This document shows, in pieces, positions 6,806-11,952 of a DNA stretch of 11,952 nucleotides (within the stretch, counting starts at the first letter, position 1; each line of letters opens with the position of its first letter). The DNA is taken from positions 1 to 11,952 of the forward strand of contig CAZVAR010000117.1 in assembly GCA_964625225.1 (NCBI GenBank), in the 5' to 3' direction. The notes beneath the pieces were generated by a model. That model searched no databases. It had not been told where the DNA came from and saw only the letters and a list, made by a program, of their open reading frames with translations. Origin of the DNA: CAZVAR01 sp964625225. GTDB taxonomy: Bacteria; Pseudomonadota; Alphaproteobacteria; JAJUGE01. The position numbers and the translations under genes were made by a program.

Positions 6806-7777
6806 TCACATCTCCACCACCAGCTTGCCGTAGGTCCGCCGCTCTCCGAGCGCCACCAGCGCCTGCGGCAGGCGGGCGAGCGGATAGCGCTCCATGATCA
6901 CCGGCCGGATGTCTCCGCGCCGATGCATGGCGAAACAATCGGCCACGACTTCGTGTCCGTAGCCGGGATCGCGCGTCAGATAGCCGCCCCAGACCGCGCC
7001 CACGGCCGAGGCGTTCTTCAGCAGCAGCCGGTTGGCGGCGATGCGCTGGATCTCGCCACCGGCGAAGCCGATGATGACCGCCCGCCCCTCCCAGGCGATC
7101 ACCTTGAGCGCGTCGTTGAAGACCGCGCCGCCGACCGGGTCGAAGACGACGTCGGCGCCATGCCCGCCGGTCGCCTCGCGCACCGAATCGATCCACCCCT
7201 CATGCCGGTAGTCGAGCGCCAGCTCGGCCCCGTTCTCGCGGCAGATGCGGCACTTCTCCTCTCCGCCGGCGAGCGCGATCACACGCGCCCCCCAGGCGCG
7301 GCCGATCTGAATTGCGGCGAGCCCGACGCCGCCGGCGCCGGCCGTCACCAGGAGCCATTCGCCGGCCTCGAGCCGCCCGCGCCGGCCGAGGGCGATGTGC
7401 GCGGTCGGATAGACCACCGGGATCGCGCTGGCATCGAGCAGCGACACGCCGTCCGGCACGCGGTTGGCCGAGTCGTTCTCCACCAGCGCATATTCGGCGA
7501 AGGCACCCCAGCGCGGCTGCGCGCAGACCCGGTCGCCCGGGGCGAAATCGGAGCCGGGGCCGACCTCGACCACCTCGCCCGCCAACTCGCAGCCGGGGGT
7601 GAAGGGGAAGGGCGGCTTCACCTGATATTTGCCGCCGATCATCAGCAGATCGAAGAAGTTGAGCGCGGCGTGCGAGACCTTCACCAGCGCCTCGCCCTCG
7701 CCCGGCACGGGCACGGGCAGATCCTCGAGCGCCATGTCCTCCGGCCTGCCCCAGTCGCGGACGATCCAGCCTTTCAT
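6806..7777 (-). CDS. Quinone oxidoreductase-like MDR-family dehydrogenase
   Basis: A 323-residue medium-chain dehydrogenase/reductase of the NADPH:quinone oxidoreductase (QOR/zeta-crystallin) type. The N-terminal GroES-like domain has ALNFFDLLMIGGKY (residues 38-51) and PFTPGCELAGEV (58-69). The Rossmann domain has the nucleotide motif TAGAGGVGLAAIQIG (145-159). The residues after the glycine motif (ALAGGEEK) resemble NADPH-using QORs. The catalytic and structural zinc ligands of alcohol dehydrogenases are not seen, so it is probably zinc-free. The ATG at 7777 is used because GGGAG lies about 7 nt upstream and MKGWIVRDWG is the usual beginning. A 30-codon upstream extension has no support. 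It lies 86 bp downstream of the acyl-CoA dehydrogenase gene and may reduce an enoyl-CoA, quinone or enone. The exact substrate is not known. Confidence 0.92.
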   Translation of the reverse strand: MKGWIVRDWGRPEDMALEDLPVPVPGEGEALVKVSHAALNFFDLLMIGGKYQVKPPFPFTPGCELAGEVVEVGPGSDFAPGDRVCAQPRWGAFAEYALVENDSANRVPDGVSLLDASAIPVVYPTAHIALGRRGRLEAGEWLLVTAGAGGVGLAAIQIGRAWGARVIALAGGEEKCRICRENGAELALDYRHEGWIDSVREATGGHGADVVFDPVGGAVFNDALKVIAWEGRAVIIGFAGGEIQRIAANRLLLKNASAVGAVWGGYLTRDPGYGHEVVADCFAMHRRGDIRPVIMERYPLARLPQALVALGERRTYGKLVVEM

Positions 7778-7863
7778 GCTCTGCTCCCGGAGGGCGGCCT
7801 TCAGGTCCGCCCTCTTACGAGGGGTTCGAAGGGACAAGGCGGGTCCGAAGATCCGCGTTCCAT

Positions 7864-9138
7864 TCACGCCCCCTGCCCCTCATCGAAGTCCTGGCTGATG
7901 CGATAGAAATGCGGCGTGATCGGGTGCAGACCCTGCTCGCGGTGTTTGCGGATCTCGGCCCGGGCGATGCCGCGCAGATGCACCTCGTCCGGCCCGTCGA
8001 TGTACTGGAGCGCCCGGCCCCAGGTCCACAGGAAGGACAGCGGCGTGTCGGGGGTGAGACCCATCGCGCCGAACACCTGCATGGCGCGATTGACGACATT
8101 GGTCTGGAGGCGGGCCGCGATGACCTTGATCTGCGACACCTCGTTGCGCGCCGCCTTGTTGCCGCGCTCGTCGATCAGCCAGGCCGTGCGCAGCACGATC
8201 AGCCGGGCTTGGTCGATCTCGTTGCGCGAAAGGGCGATCGCCTCGCGCACCGTGCCCTGGTCGGCGAGCGGCGCGCCGAAGGCCTTGCGGTTCAATGCTC
8301 GCTCCACCATCAGGTCGAGCGCCACCTCGCACTGGCCAATGGTGCGCATGCAGTGATGGATGCGCCCCGGCCCGAGCCGCGCCTGGGCGATGGCGAAGCC
8401 CATGCCCTCCTCGCCGAGGATGTTGGCGGCCGGCACCCGGACATCCTCGAACACCACCTCGCAGTGCCCCTCGGGCGAGATGTGATGCATGATCGGGATG
8501 TTGCGGACGACGCGCACGCCGGGCGTGTCGGGCGGCACCAGCACCATGCTCTGCCGGCGGTGCGCCTCGGCGTCCGGGTTGGTCACGCCCATCACGATCA
8601 TGATGCCGAGCAGCGGGTGGCTGGCATTGGTGATGAACCATTTCCGCCCGTTGATGACGTACTCGTCGCCCTCACGCCGGATCGAGGTGCGGACGTTGGT
8701 AGCGTCGGAAGAGGCGACCTCGGGCTCGGTCATGCAGAAGGCGGAGCGGATCTCGCCGGCGAGCAGCGGCTTCAGCCAGCGCTCCTTCTGTTCCGGCGTG
8801 CCGAACATGTGAAGGATCTCCATGTTCCCGGTATCCGGAGCGTTGCAGTTGAACATCTCCGGCGACCAGTAGATCCGCCCCATGATCTCGGCGAGCGGCG
8901 CATATTCGAGATTGGTGCAGCGCGTGCCCGGCTCATCGTCCTTGAGGCCGGGCAGGAACATGTTCCAGAGCCCCTCCTCGAATGCCGCGTTCTTCACGTC
9001 CCAGTAGAAGTCGGGCGGGAACCGGCCGGCCTCGACCTGGCGATGCCACTCCTTGTCGCGCGGCACGATCTGCTGCTCCATGAAGCGCGTCAGGCGCGCC
9101 TGGAGATCCTTCACTTTCGGCGAGTAATCGAAATCCAT
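7864..9138 (-). CDS. Acyl-CoA dehydrogenase, ACAD10/11-like
   Basis: A 424-residue FAD enzyme that introduces the alpha-beta double bond in an acyl-CoA. It shows the acyl-CoA dehydrogenase order: N-terminal helical domain; middle beta domain with FCMTEPEVASSDATN (residues 134-148, flavin and substrate contacts) and INGRKWFITNA (162-172); then the C-terminal helical domain with ALNRKAFGAPLADQG (about 291-305), AMQVFGAMGLTPDTPL (about 362-377) and YIDGPDEVHLRGIARAEI (389-406). The DGPDEVH signature is characteristic of the ACAD10/11 group, which is linked to unusual (long, branched or hydroxylated) acyl-CoAs. The Asp in that motif sits where medium-chain enzymes have the catalytic Glu. The start at 9138 has GGGAG about 7 nt upstream. 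The frame extends 33 codons further, without support. It is first in a probable operon with the MDR reductase and the lipoprotein. Confidence 0.94.
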   Translation of the reverse strand: MDFDYSPKVKDLQARLTRFMEQQIVPRDKEWHRQVEAGRFPPDFYWDVKNAAFEEGLWNMFLPGLKDDEPGTRCTNLEYAPLAEIMGRIYWSPEMFNCNAPDTGNMEILHMFGTPEQKERWLKPLLAGEIRSAFCMTEPEVASSDATNVRTSIRREGDEYVINGRKWFITNASHPLLGIMIVMGVTNPDAEAHRRQSMVLVPPDTPGVRVVRNIPIMHHISPEGHCEVVFEDVRVPAANILGEEGMGFAIAQARLGPGRIHHCMRTIGQCEVALDLMVERALNRKAFGAPLADQGTVREAIALSRNEIDQARLIVLRTAWLIDERGNKAARNEVSQIKVIAARLQTNVVNRAMQVFGAMGLTPDTPLSFLWTWGRALQYIDGPDEVHLRGIARAEIRKHREQGLHPITPHFYRISQDFDEGQGA

Positions 9139-9271
9139 CAGAAGCTCCCGATGCGCGCGCGCATCATCCTGCAATCCGTCCGCGGCGATGTTGCACGACC
9201 CGGGCCGAGCGATGCAACGGTGCGCGCCGCAGGCCACTCAACCGGCAGCCCGCCGTTCGGACGATTTCCGG

Positions 9272-9322
9272 ATGGGATCGATGGGGATCCATGGGGGTCG
9301 ATGGGGGTGGGAATGGGGGTCG
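9272..9322 (+). repeat. Imperfect 10-bp G-rich tandem repeat, possible G-quadruplex
   Basis: Consecutive units read ATGGGATCG, ATGGGGATCC, ATGGGGGTCG, ATGGGGGTGG and, after two extra bases, ATGGGGGTCG. At least four runs of four or more G are spaced 6-7 nt apart, and another GGGGG run follows at 9337-9341. The G-rich strand is the template for the minus-strand acyl-CoA dehydrogenase gene, and the repeat lies 134-184 nt upstream of its start codon. Function unknown. Confidence 0.7.
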
Positions 9323-9518
9323 CGTCAGGGTGACATGGGGGCGAGCGGGACGGGACATGCGGCGCTCCGGGCAAGCACGACGCGCGCAGCGTATCATGAA
9401 TTTATTCTTATGTCGAGATCGCACCGGCGGCCGGGCGGAGCCAAGGCGGTTCCGGCGCGCCGCCCGGCACCGGCGCCCCGCCCCTCGCGGGCGCGGCCGA
9501 TCCCGGCGGTCGGCGGCT

Positions 9519-9539
9519 CCCCGGGCTCGGGCTCCGGGG
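9519..9539 (-). terminator. Possible terminator hairpin after the MoaD-like gene
   Basis: CCCCGG (9519-9524) and CCGGGG (9534-9539) can pair around a 9-nt loop, 24 nt past the MoaD-like stop codon. The stem is short but all G-C. No T-run follows on the minus strand, and other small inverted repeats are nearby in this GC-rich DNA, so this is only a candidate. Confidence 0.25.
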
Positions 9540-9562
9540 CGACCGGGCGGCCCTTCCGGCAC

Positions 9563-9847
9563 TCAGCCGCCGCTGATCGCGGTCAGGACGAACAGTTCCG
9601 TGCCGGGCCGCAGACGCGTCTCCAGGGTCGCGCGCTCGCCGTCGACGAAGATATTGATGTGCCTGCGGATGCGCGGCGTCGAATCGCAGAGGCGGTCGCG
9701 CATCCCTGGCCATTGCGACTCCAGTGCAGCGATCGCCTCGCCGACGGTCGCGGCAGAGACCGCGACCCGACGCGCGGCGCCCGGAAACAGGCGCAGCAGC
9801 GCCGGCGGAAGCGTGACCAGGACCGACGGCGATTCGTCGCTCGGCAT
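9563..9847 (-). CDS. MoaD/ThiS-family ubiquitin-like protein
   Basis: A 94-residue beta-grasp protein. The pattern VTLPPALLRLFPGAARRVAV (residues 11-30), a helix (TVGEAIAALESQWPGM), then HINIFVDGERA (63-73), LRPGTELFVL (79-88) and the C-terminal AISGG fit the MoaD/CysO type of sulfur carrier. In that family the terminal glycine is adenylated by an E1-like enzyme and then thiocarboxylated. The intact Gly-Gly end means it could be activated. It is not next to moaE, moeB, thiG or cysM here, so a role in molybdopterin, thiamine or cysteine synthesis is not supported by context. It is instead the third gene behind an Asp-box protein, 195 bp downstream of it on the same strand. AGAGGAA lies about 7 nt before the ATG. 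Its partner and sulfur acceptor are unknown. Confidence 0.88.
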   Translation of the reverse strand: MPSDESPSVLVTLPPALLRLFPGAARRVAVSAATVGEAIAALESQWPGMRDRLCDSTPRIRRHINIFVDGERATLETRLRPGTELFVLTAISGG

Positions 9848-10042
9848 GGCGGGTTCCTCTGCGAGACGTCATACAAGCCGGATTGCGCGGGGCCGACCGT
9901 GTCGGCAGGCGCCTCCGTTCGCGCCTGCGCGGGCCGCGGAGCCGCGATCAAGCCGTTCCTCCGGTGCCGTCCCGGCCCGCGGCCTTCCCCCGGCGACATC
10001 GGAGCGGCCGGGCGATCCGTGCTCCGGCCTGCGCTACGCCGC

Positions 10043-11125
10043 TCACTCCTCGACGACCAGCGTCTCCACCGAGGAGATCGCAGGCAAATACTGGGCGATG
10101 CAGGTCCAAGTGTCGCCCTCGTCGGCGCTGGCGAACAGCGTGCCCGTGCTCGTCCCGAAATAGACGCCGGCGGGCTCCAGCCGATCGGTCGCCATCGCCT
10201 GCCGCAACACGCCGAAGAACGCGTTCTCCTGGGGCAGCCCGGCACGCAGCGCTTCCCAACTGTCGCCGCCGTCCCGCGTGCGCCAGACGGCGGCCCTGCC
10301 GTCCGGGACGTAGCGGCCCAGCGAGTCGCCGTTGAGCGGCAGCAGATAGAGCGTCGCCGGGTCGCGCGGATGGACCGAGGCGGGGAAGCCGAAGGAGGAC
10401 GGCAGCCCCGCCTCGATGCTCCGCCACTGTCGTCCGCCGTCGTCGCTGCGATACATGCCGCAATGATTCTGCTGATAGAGGCGGTCGGGCATTCCGGGCG
10501 CCATCACGAGGCAGTGCACACACTGGCCGTGCTCCGGGTAGCGCTGGTCTTCCGGCAGGTAGTCGCACCGCGTCCCCCGGTTCCGCGGCTCCCAGGTCTC
10601 ACCGCCGTCCGCCGTGTGGAACACGCCGGCCGAGGAGATCCCGACCCAGAGCTGCCTCTCGTCCTCCGGGTGAGGCACGAGCGAATGCAGGATGAGACCG
10701 CCGCCGCCCGGCTGCCAGTCCGGTCGCGACGGATGGTCGCGCAGACCGGCGATGTGCCGCCAGGACCGGCCGCCGTCCTCGCTGCGGAACAGGCCGGCCG
10801 GCTCGACGCCGGCGTAGAGCACCCCGGCGGCCGGCGCCAGGCTCCACACCGATTTGACCGGTTCCTCGCCGGGGGCGTAGCCGAGCCCCTCGCTCGAATG
10901 GGTCCAGGTCGCGCCCAGATCGGTCGATTTCCATACGGCCGGGCCGAACCATTCGTTGCCGCCGCCGCCGTAGATCGTGCCGGATCGGGCATCCGCGACG
11001 AGGTGGTTGATCGGCCACGCCTCGCAATACGGGCCGCGAAGCGCCCACGACCGTCGGGCTGCGTCGCTCTCGAGGATGAACGCGCCCTTCTTCGTCCCGA
11101 CCAGAACCAGCACTCTTTCCACCAT
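10043..11125 (-). CDS. Asp-box (BNR) repeat beta-propeller protein, sialidase-like fold
   Basis: A 360-residue protein made of repeated blades. Six Asp-box motifs (S/T-x-D-x-G-x-S/T-W) can be read, with the first and last residues at 67-74, 115-122, 161-168, 227-234, 273-280 and 333-340, for example STDLGATW, TADGGETW and SADEGDTW. Such repeats occur in sialidases, the photosystem II assembly factor Ycf48 and sortilin-like domains. No signal peptide is present, so it is probably cytoplasmic. No FRIP motif or arginine triad of true sialidases was recognised, so sialidase activity should not be assumed. A conserved-looking CVHCL (202-206) and QNHCGMYR (219-226) add Cys and His residues in the middle. 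ATG at 11125 has GGGGAG about 8 nt upstream. It lies 99 bp downstream of the SnoaL-like gene and 195 bp upstream of the MoaD-like gene. Confidence 0.88.
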   Translation of the reverse strand: MVERVLVLVGTKKGAFILESDAARRSWALRGPYCEAWPINHLVADARSGTIYGGGGNEWFGPAVWKSTDLGATWTHSSEGLGYAPGEEPVKSVWSLAPAAGVLYAGVEPAGLFRSEDGGRSWRHIAGLRDHPSRPDWQPGGGGLILHSLVPHPEDERQLWVGISSAGVFHTADGGETWEPRNRGTRCDYLPEDQRYPEHGQCVHCLVMAPGMPDRLYQQNHCGMYRSDDGGRQWRSIEAGLPSSFGFPASVHPRDPATLYLLPLNGDSLGRYVPDGRAAVWRTRDGGDSWEALRAGLPQENAFFGVLRQAMATDRLEPAGVYFGTSTGTLFASADEGDTWTCIAQYLPAISSVETLVVEE

Positions 11126-11146
11126 TTAGGGGCTCCCCCTGCTCTC

Positions 11147-11170
11147 GATCGCTCTGCGCTGGATCGCTCT
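11147..11170. repeat. Short direct repeat GATCGCTCT x2
   Basis: Two exact copies of the nonamer GATCGCTCT stand at 11147-11155 and 11162-11170, with a period of 15 bp. They lie between the SnoaL-like stop and the Asp-box start codon, in the leader of the latter. This could be a binding site for a regulator or chance, and no known motif was recognised. Confidence 0.5.
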
Positions 11171-11206
11171 CCGGCGGTCCCGCACGGCCACACCGGGGGA
11201 CCGGAG
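11169..11206 (-). terminator. Possible hairpin after the SnoaL-like gene
   Basis: CTCCGG (11169-11174) plus TCCC (11178-11181) can pair with GGGA plus CCGGAG (11197-11206), giving a 10-bp stem with a 3-nt bulge and a 15-nt loop, about 20 nt past the SnoaL-like stop. No T-run follows. It could attenuate transcription between the two genes. Confidence 0.25.
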
Positions 11207-11224
11207 CGTTTCACGGTCGACCGG

Positions 11225-11671
11225 CTATGGCTGAAGGTCGAACATCGCCTTGCCGCTTGCCGGGTCGAAGGGAACCGAGAAATGTTCGTGGGCGATCAGC
11301 CATCTGCCATCGATCCGGCGGCAGCCGACGGTTACCCGCATCCAACTGCTCCTTTCCTCGCCGTCCGGTCCCGTTCCGCCGCACCGGCAGAGATAGTGGC
11401 CGAAGGCAACATCGTCGCGCGCGGCAACGGTCAGCTCGTGAACCTCGAACATCATCGGGCCGGAGCACATCGACATGCACATCTCCCAATGCGCTCTGTA
11501 GGCATCGCGCCCCTGGAACCGGAGCGCGGCGATCGCATCGAACGCCACGACGTCCGGCGAAAAGTGGGACACGATCCGATCGACGTCTTTCGACCGGACC
11601 GCTTCCGCGTAGGCGTCGATCAGGTTCCGGATCTCGGCTTCCGCCCTCGTCTCGACCGTTGCCGCCGTCAC
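11225..11671 (-). CDS. SnoaL/NTF2-like (ketosteroid isomerase-related) protein
   Basis: A 148-residue single-domain protein of the NTF2-like superfamily, SnoaL-like/YybH (COG4319) type. An N-terminal helix pair (EIRNLIDAYAEAVRSKDVDR, residues 13-32) precedes the FSPDVVAFDA strand region (37-46). The C-terminal sheet carries SSWMRVTVGCRR and the typical DGRWLIAHEHFSVPFD (121-136). Members form small cone-shaped dimers binding hydrophobic ligands. Many are isomerases, cyclases or of unknown function, and no specific reaction can be assigned. The GTG at 11671 is preferred because GGGAGGAG stands directly before it. The longer frame begins with a TTG at 11689, which lies in or before that ribosome binding site. 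The region around residues 65-70 (CMSMCS) is unusually rich in Cys and Met, with two more cysteines at about 95-97. It is divergent from marR. Confidence 0.87.
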   Translation of the reverse strand: MTAATVETRAEAEIRNLIDAYAEAVRSKDVDRIVSHFSPDVVAFDAIAALRFQGRDAYRAHWEMCMSMCSGPMMFEVHELTVAARDDVAFGHYLCRCGGTGPDGEERSSWMRVTVGCRRIDGRWLIAHEHFSVPFDPASGKAMFDLQP

Positions 11672-11735
11672 GCTCTCCTCCCTTCGCAACCGGAACTGGA
11701 AACGGGCTTGCGCGGGGCCCGACCCCGCAACCGCC

Positions 11736-11764
11736 TTGACGAATTAGGTTGATATCAACATTAT
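11736..11764 (+). promoter_or_regulatory. Candidate marR promoter, possibly giving a leaderless mRNA
   Basis: TTGACG (11736-11741) and CATTAT (11759-11764) are separated by 17 bp, and they match the -35 and -10 consensus at five and four positions respectively. A start of transcription about 7 nt past the -10 would fall at the marR ATG (11771) itself. No clear ribosome binding site stands before that ATG, which fits a leaderless message. Confidence 0.5.
11748..11759. promoter_or_regulatory. Perfect 12-bp palindrome GTTGATATCAAC, likely MarR operator
   Basis: A perfect dyad in a markedly AT-richer pocket between the divergent SnoaL-like and marR genes, lying inside the spacer of the candidate marR promoter. 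MarR dimers typically bind such AT-rich palindromes next to their own gene, so binding here would block both directions. The assignment is inferred from position and symmetry. Confidence 0.65.
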
Positions 11765-11770
11765 TGGGCA

Positions 11771-11952
11771 ATGTCAATCCACGACGAGCTTCCCCTCGAG
11801 ATCACCCCCAGGGTCCGCGACACCTGCCTGTGCCTCCATGTGCAGCGGGCGGCGCGGGCGGTGGCGCGACGCTACGACGACGCGCTGCGGCCGCTCGATC
11901 TCACCAGCGGCCAGTTCTCCCTGATGATGTCGCTGAACCGCGCCGAGCCGCC
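11771..11952 (+). CDS. MarR-family transcriptional regulator (N-terminal part)
   Basis: Sixty complete codons are present before the gene leaves the right edge. It begins MSIHDELPLEITPRVRD, then CLCLHVQRAARAVARRYDDA, a dimerisation helix typical of MarR proteins. RPLDLTSGQFSLMMSLNR follows, the start of the winged helix-turn-helix (L-T-x-x-Q-F-x-L-L). The DNA-recognition helix and wing are outside the window. These proteins are dimeric repressors released by small phenolic or other ligands, or by cysteine oxidation. Two cysteines are visible near the N-terminus (residues 19 and 21), which could be redox-sensitive, but this is not established. It is divergent from the SnoaL-like gene with a perfect palindrome between them, so autoregulation and control of the minus-strand genes is likely. 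Confidence 0.88.
   Translation, partial: MSIHDELPLEITPRVRDTCLCLHVQRAARAVARRYDDALRPLDLTSGQFSLMMSLNRAEP

Larger units (their letters stand above)
9139..9562. other. 424-bp gene-free region upstream of the acyl-CoA dehydrogenase operon
   Basis: No supported gene on either strand. From left to right it holds: the leader of the acyl-CoA dehydrogenase gene; a G-rich imperfect repeat (9272-9341, listed separately); an AT-rich island at about 9391-9415; and a very GC-rich block with several small inverted repeats up to the MoaD-like stop. Read on the minus strand, the AT-rich island begins with TCGACA (9416-9411), one base off the -35 consensus, and TACGCT stands 17 nt further. This is a weak promoter candidate for the acyl-CoA dehydrogenase unit, about 250 nt from the start codon. 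Confidence 0.4.

Noticed and set aside
3321..6833. A 1170-codon open frame on the plus strand
   Set aside because: It runs antisense through mtnA and mtnP and then out of frame through the crotonase gene. It has a low-complexity Arg/Gly/Ala-rich composition and no family motif. Long stop-free shadow frames are expected in DNA this GC-rich.
7909..9333. A 474-codon open frame on the plus strand opposite the acyl-CoA dehydrogenase
   Set aside because: It is the reverse complement of a well-supported enzyme gene, and its translation is His/Arg/Asp-rich without any recognised domain.
10043..11125. Calling the Asp-box protein an exo-alpha-sialidase
   Set aside because: Asp boxes mark only the propeller fold. 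The catalytic arginine triad, the FRIP motif and a secretion signal were not seen.
9188..11752. An 854-codon open frame on the plus strand
   Set aside because: It lies antisense to the MoaD-like, Asp-box and SnoaL-like genes, which have clear family motifs and ribosome binding sites. Its composition is typical of an antisense shadow.

Overview
The window is GC-rich chromosomal DNA, probably from an alphaproteobacterium. The pointers are GC-rich codon use throughout, strong GGAGG-type ribosome binding sites, NitT/TauT-type ABC transport genes, fatty-acid/CoA metabolism genes, an MtnP-MtnA pair and a MarR regulator. No rRNA, tRNA, CRISPR array or intact mobile element was seen. The genus cannot be told from this sequence.

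Left part (1-3321): the end of an ABC ATPase gene overlaps its permease gene (NitT/TauT family, + strand). Downstream lies a decayed region with the N-terminal scrap of an amidase gene (about 1434-1616). On the minus strand follow a CzcD/ZitB-like cation diffusion facilitator and, just upstream of it, the C-terminal half of an ABC-2 permease that has lost its N-terminus and carries a frameshift. This part has seen gene loss on both strands.

Middle (3438-6486): mtnP and mtnA form a minus-strand methylthioadenosine salvage pair. MtnP phosphorolyses MTA to adenine and methylthioribose-1-phosphate, and MtnA isomerises that to methylthioribulose-1-phosphate. Divergent from mtnP is a crotonase-family gene that keeps one of the two usual hydratase glutamates. 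It converges on the next unit across a perfect 8-bp-stem hairpin.

Right-middle (6520-9138): a minus-strand unit runs from an ACAD10/11-like acyl-CoA dehydrogenase to a quinone oxidoreductase-like MDR protein and then a small lipoprotein starting 1 nt after the MDR stop. Upstream of it is a 424-bp gene-free stretch with a G-rich, 10-bp-period imperfect repeat able in principle to form a G-quadruplex.

Right end (9563-11952): on the minus strand are a SnoaL/NTF2-like protein, a six-Asp-box beta-propeller protein and a MoaD/ThiS-like protein ending in Gly-Gly. Divergent from them is a MarR-family regulator cut by the window edge. The 81-bp gap between the SnoaL-like gene's alternative TTG start and marR (99 bp from its preferred GTG start) holds a perfect 12-bp palindrome inside a promoter-like sequence, which suggests autoregulation and control of the divergent genes.

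Most of the window is ordinary metabolism. The least explained items are the MoaD-like/Asp-box pair, the G-rich repeat, the two gene remnants and the palindrome at the marR promoter.
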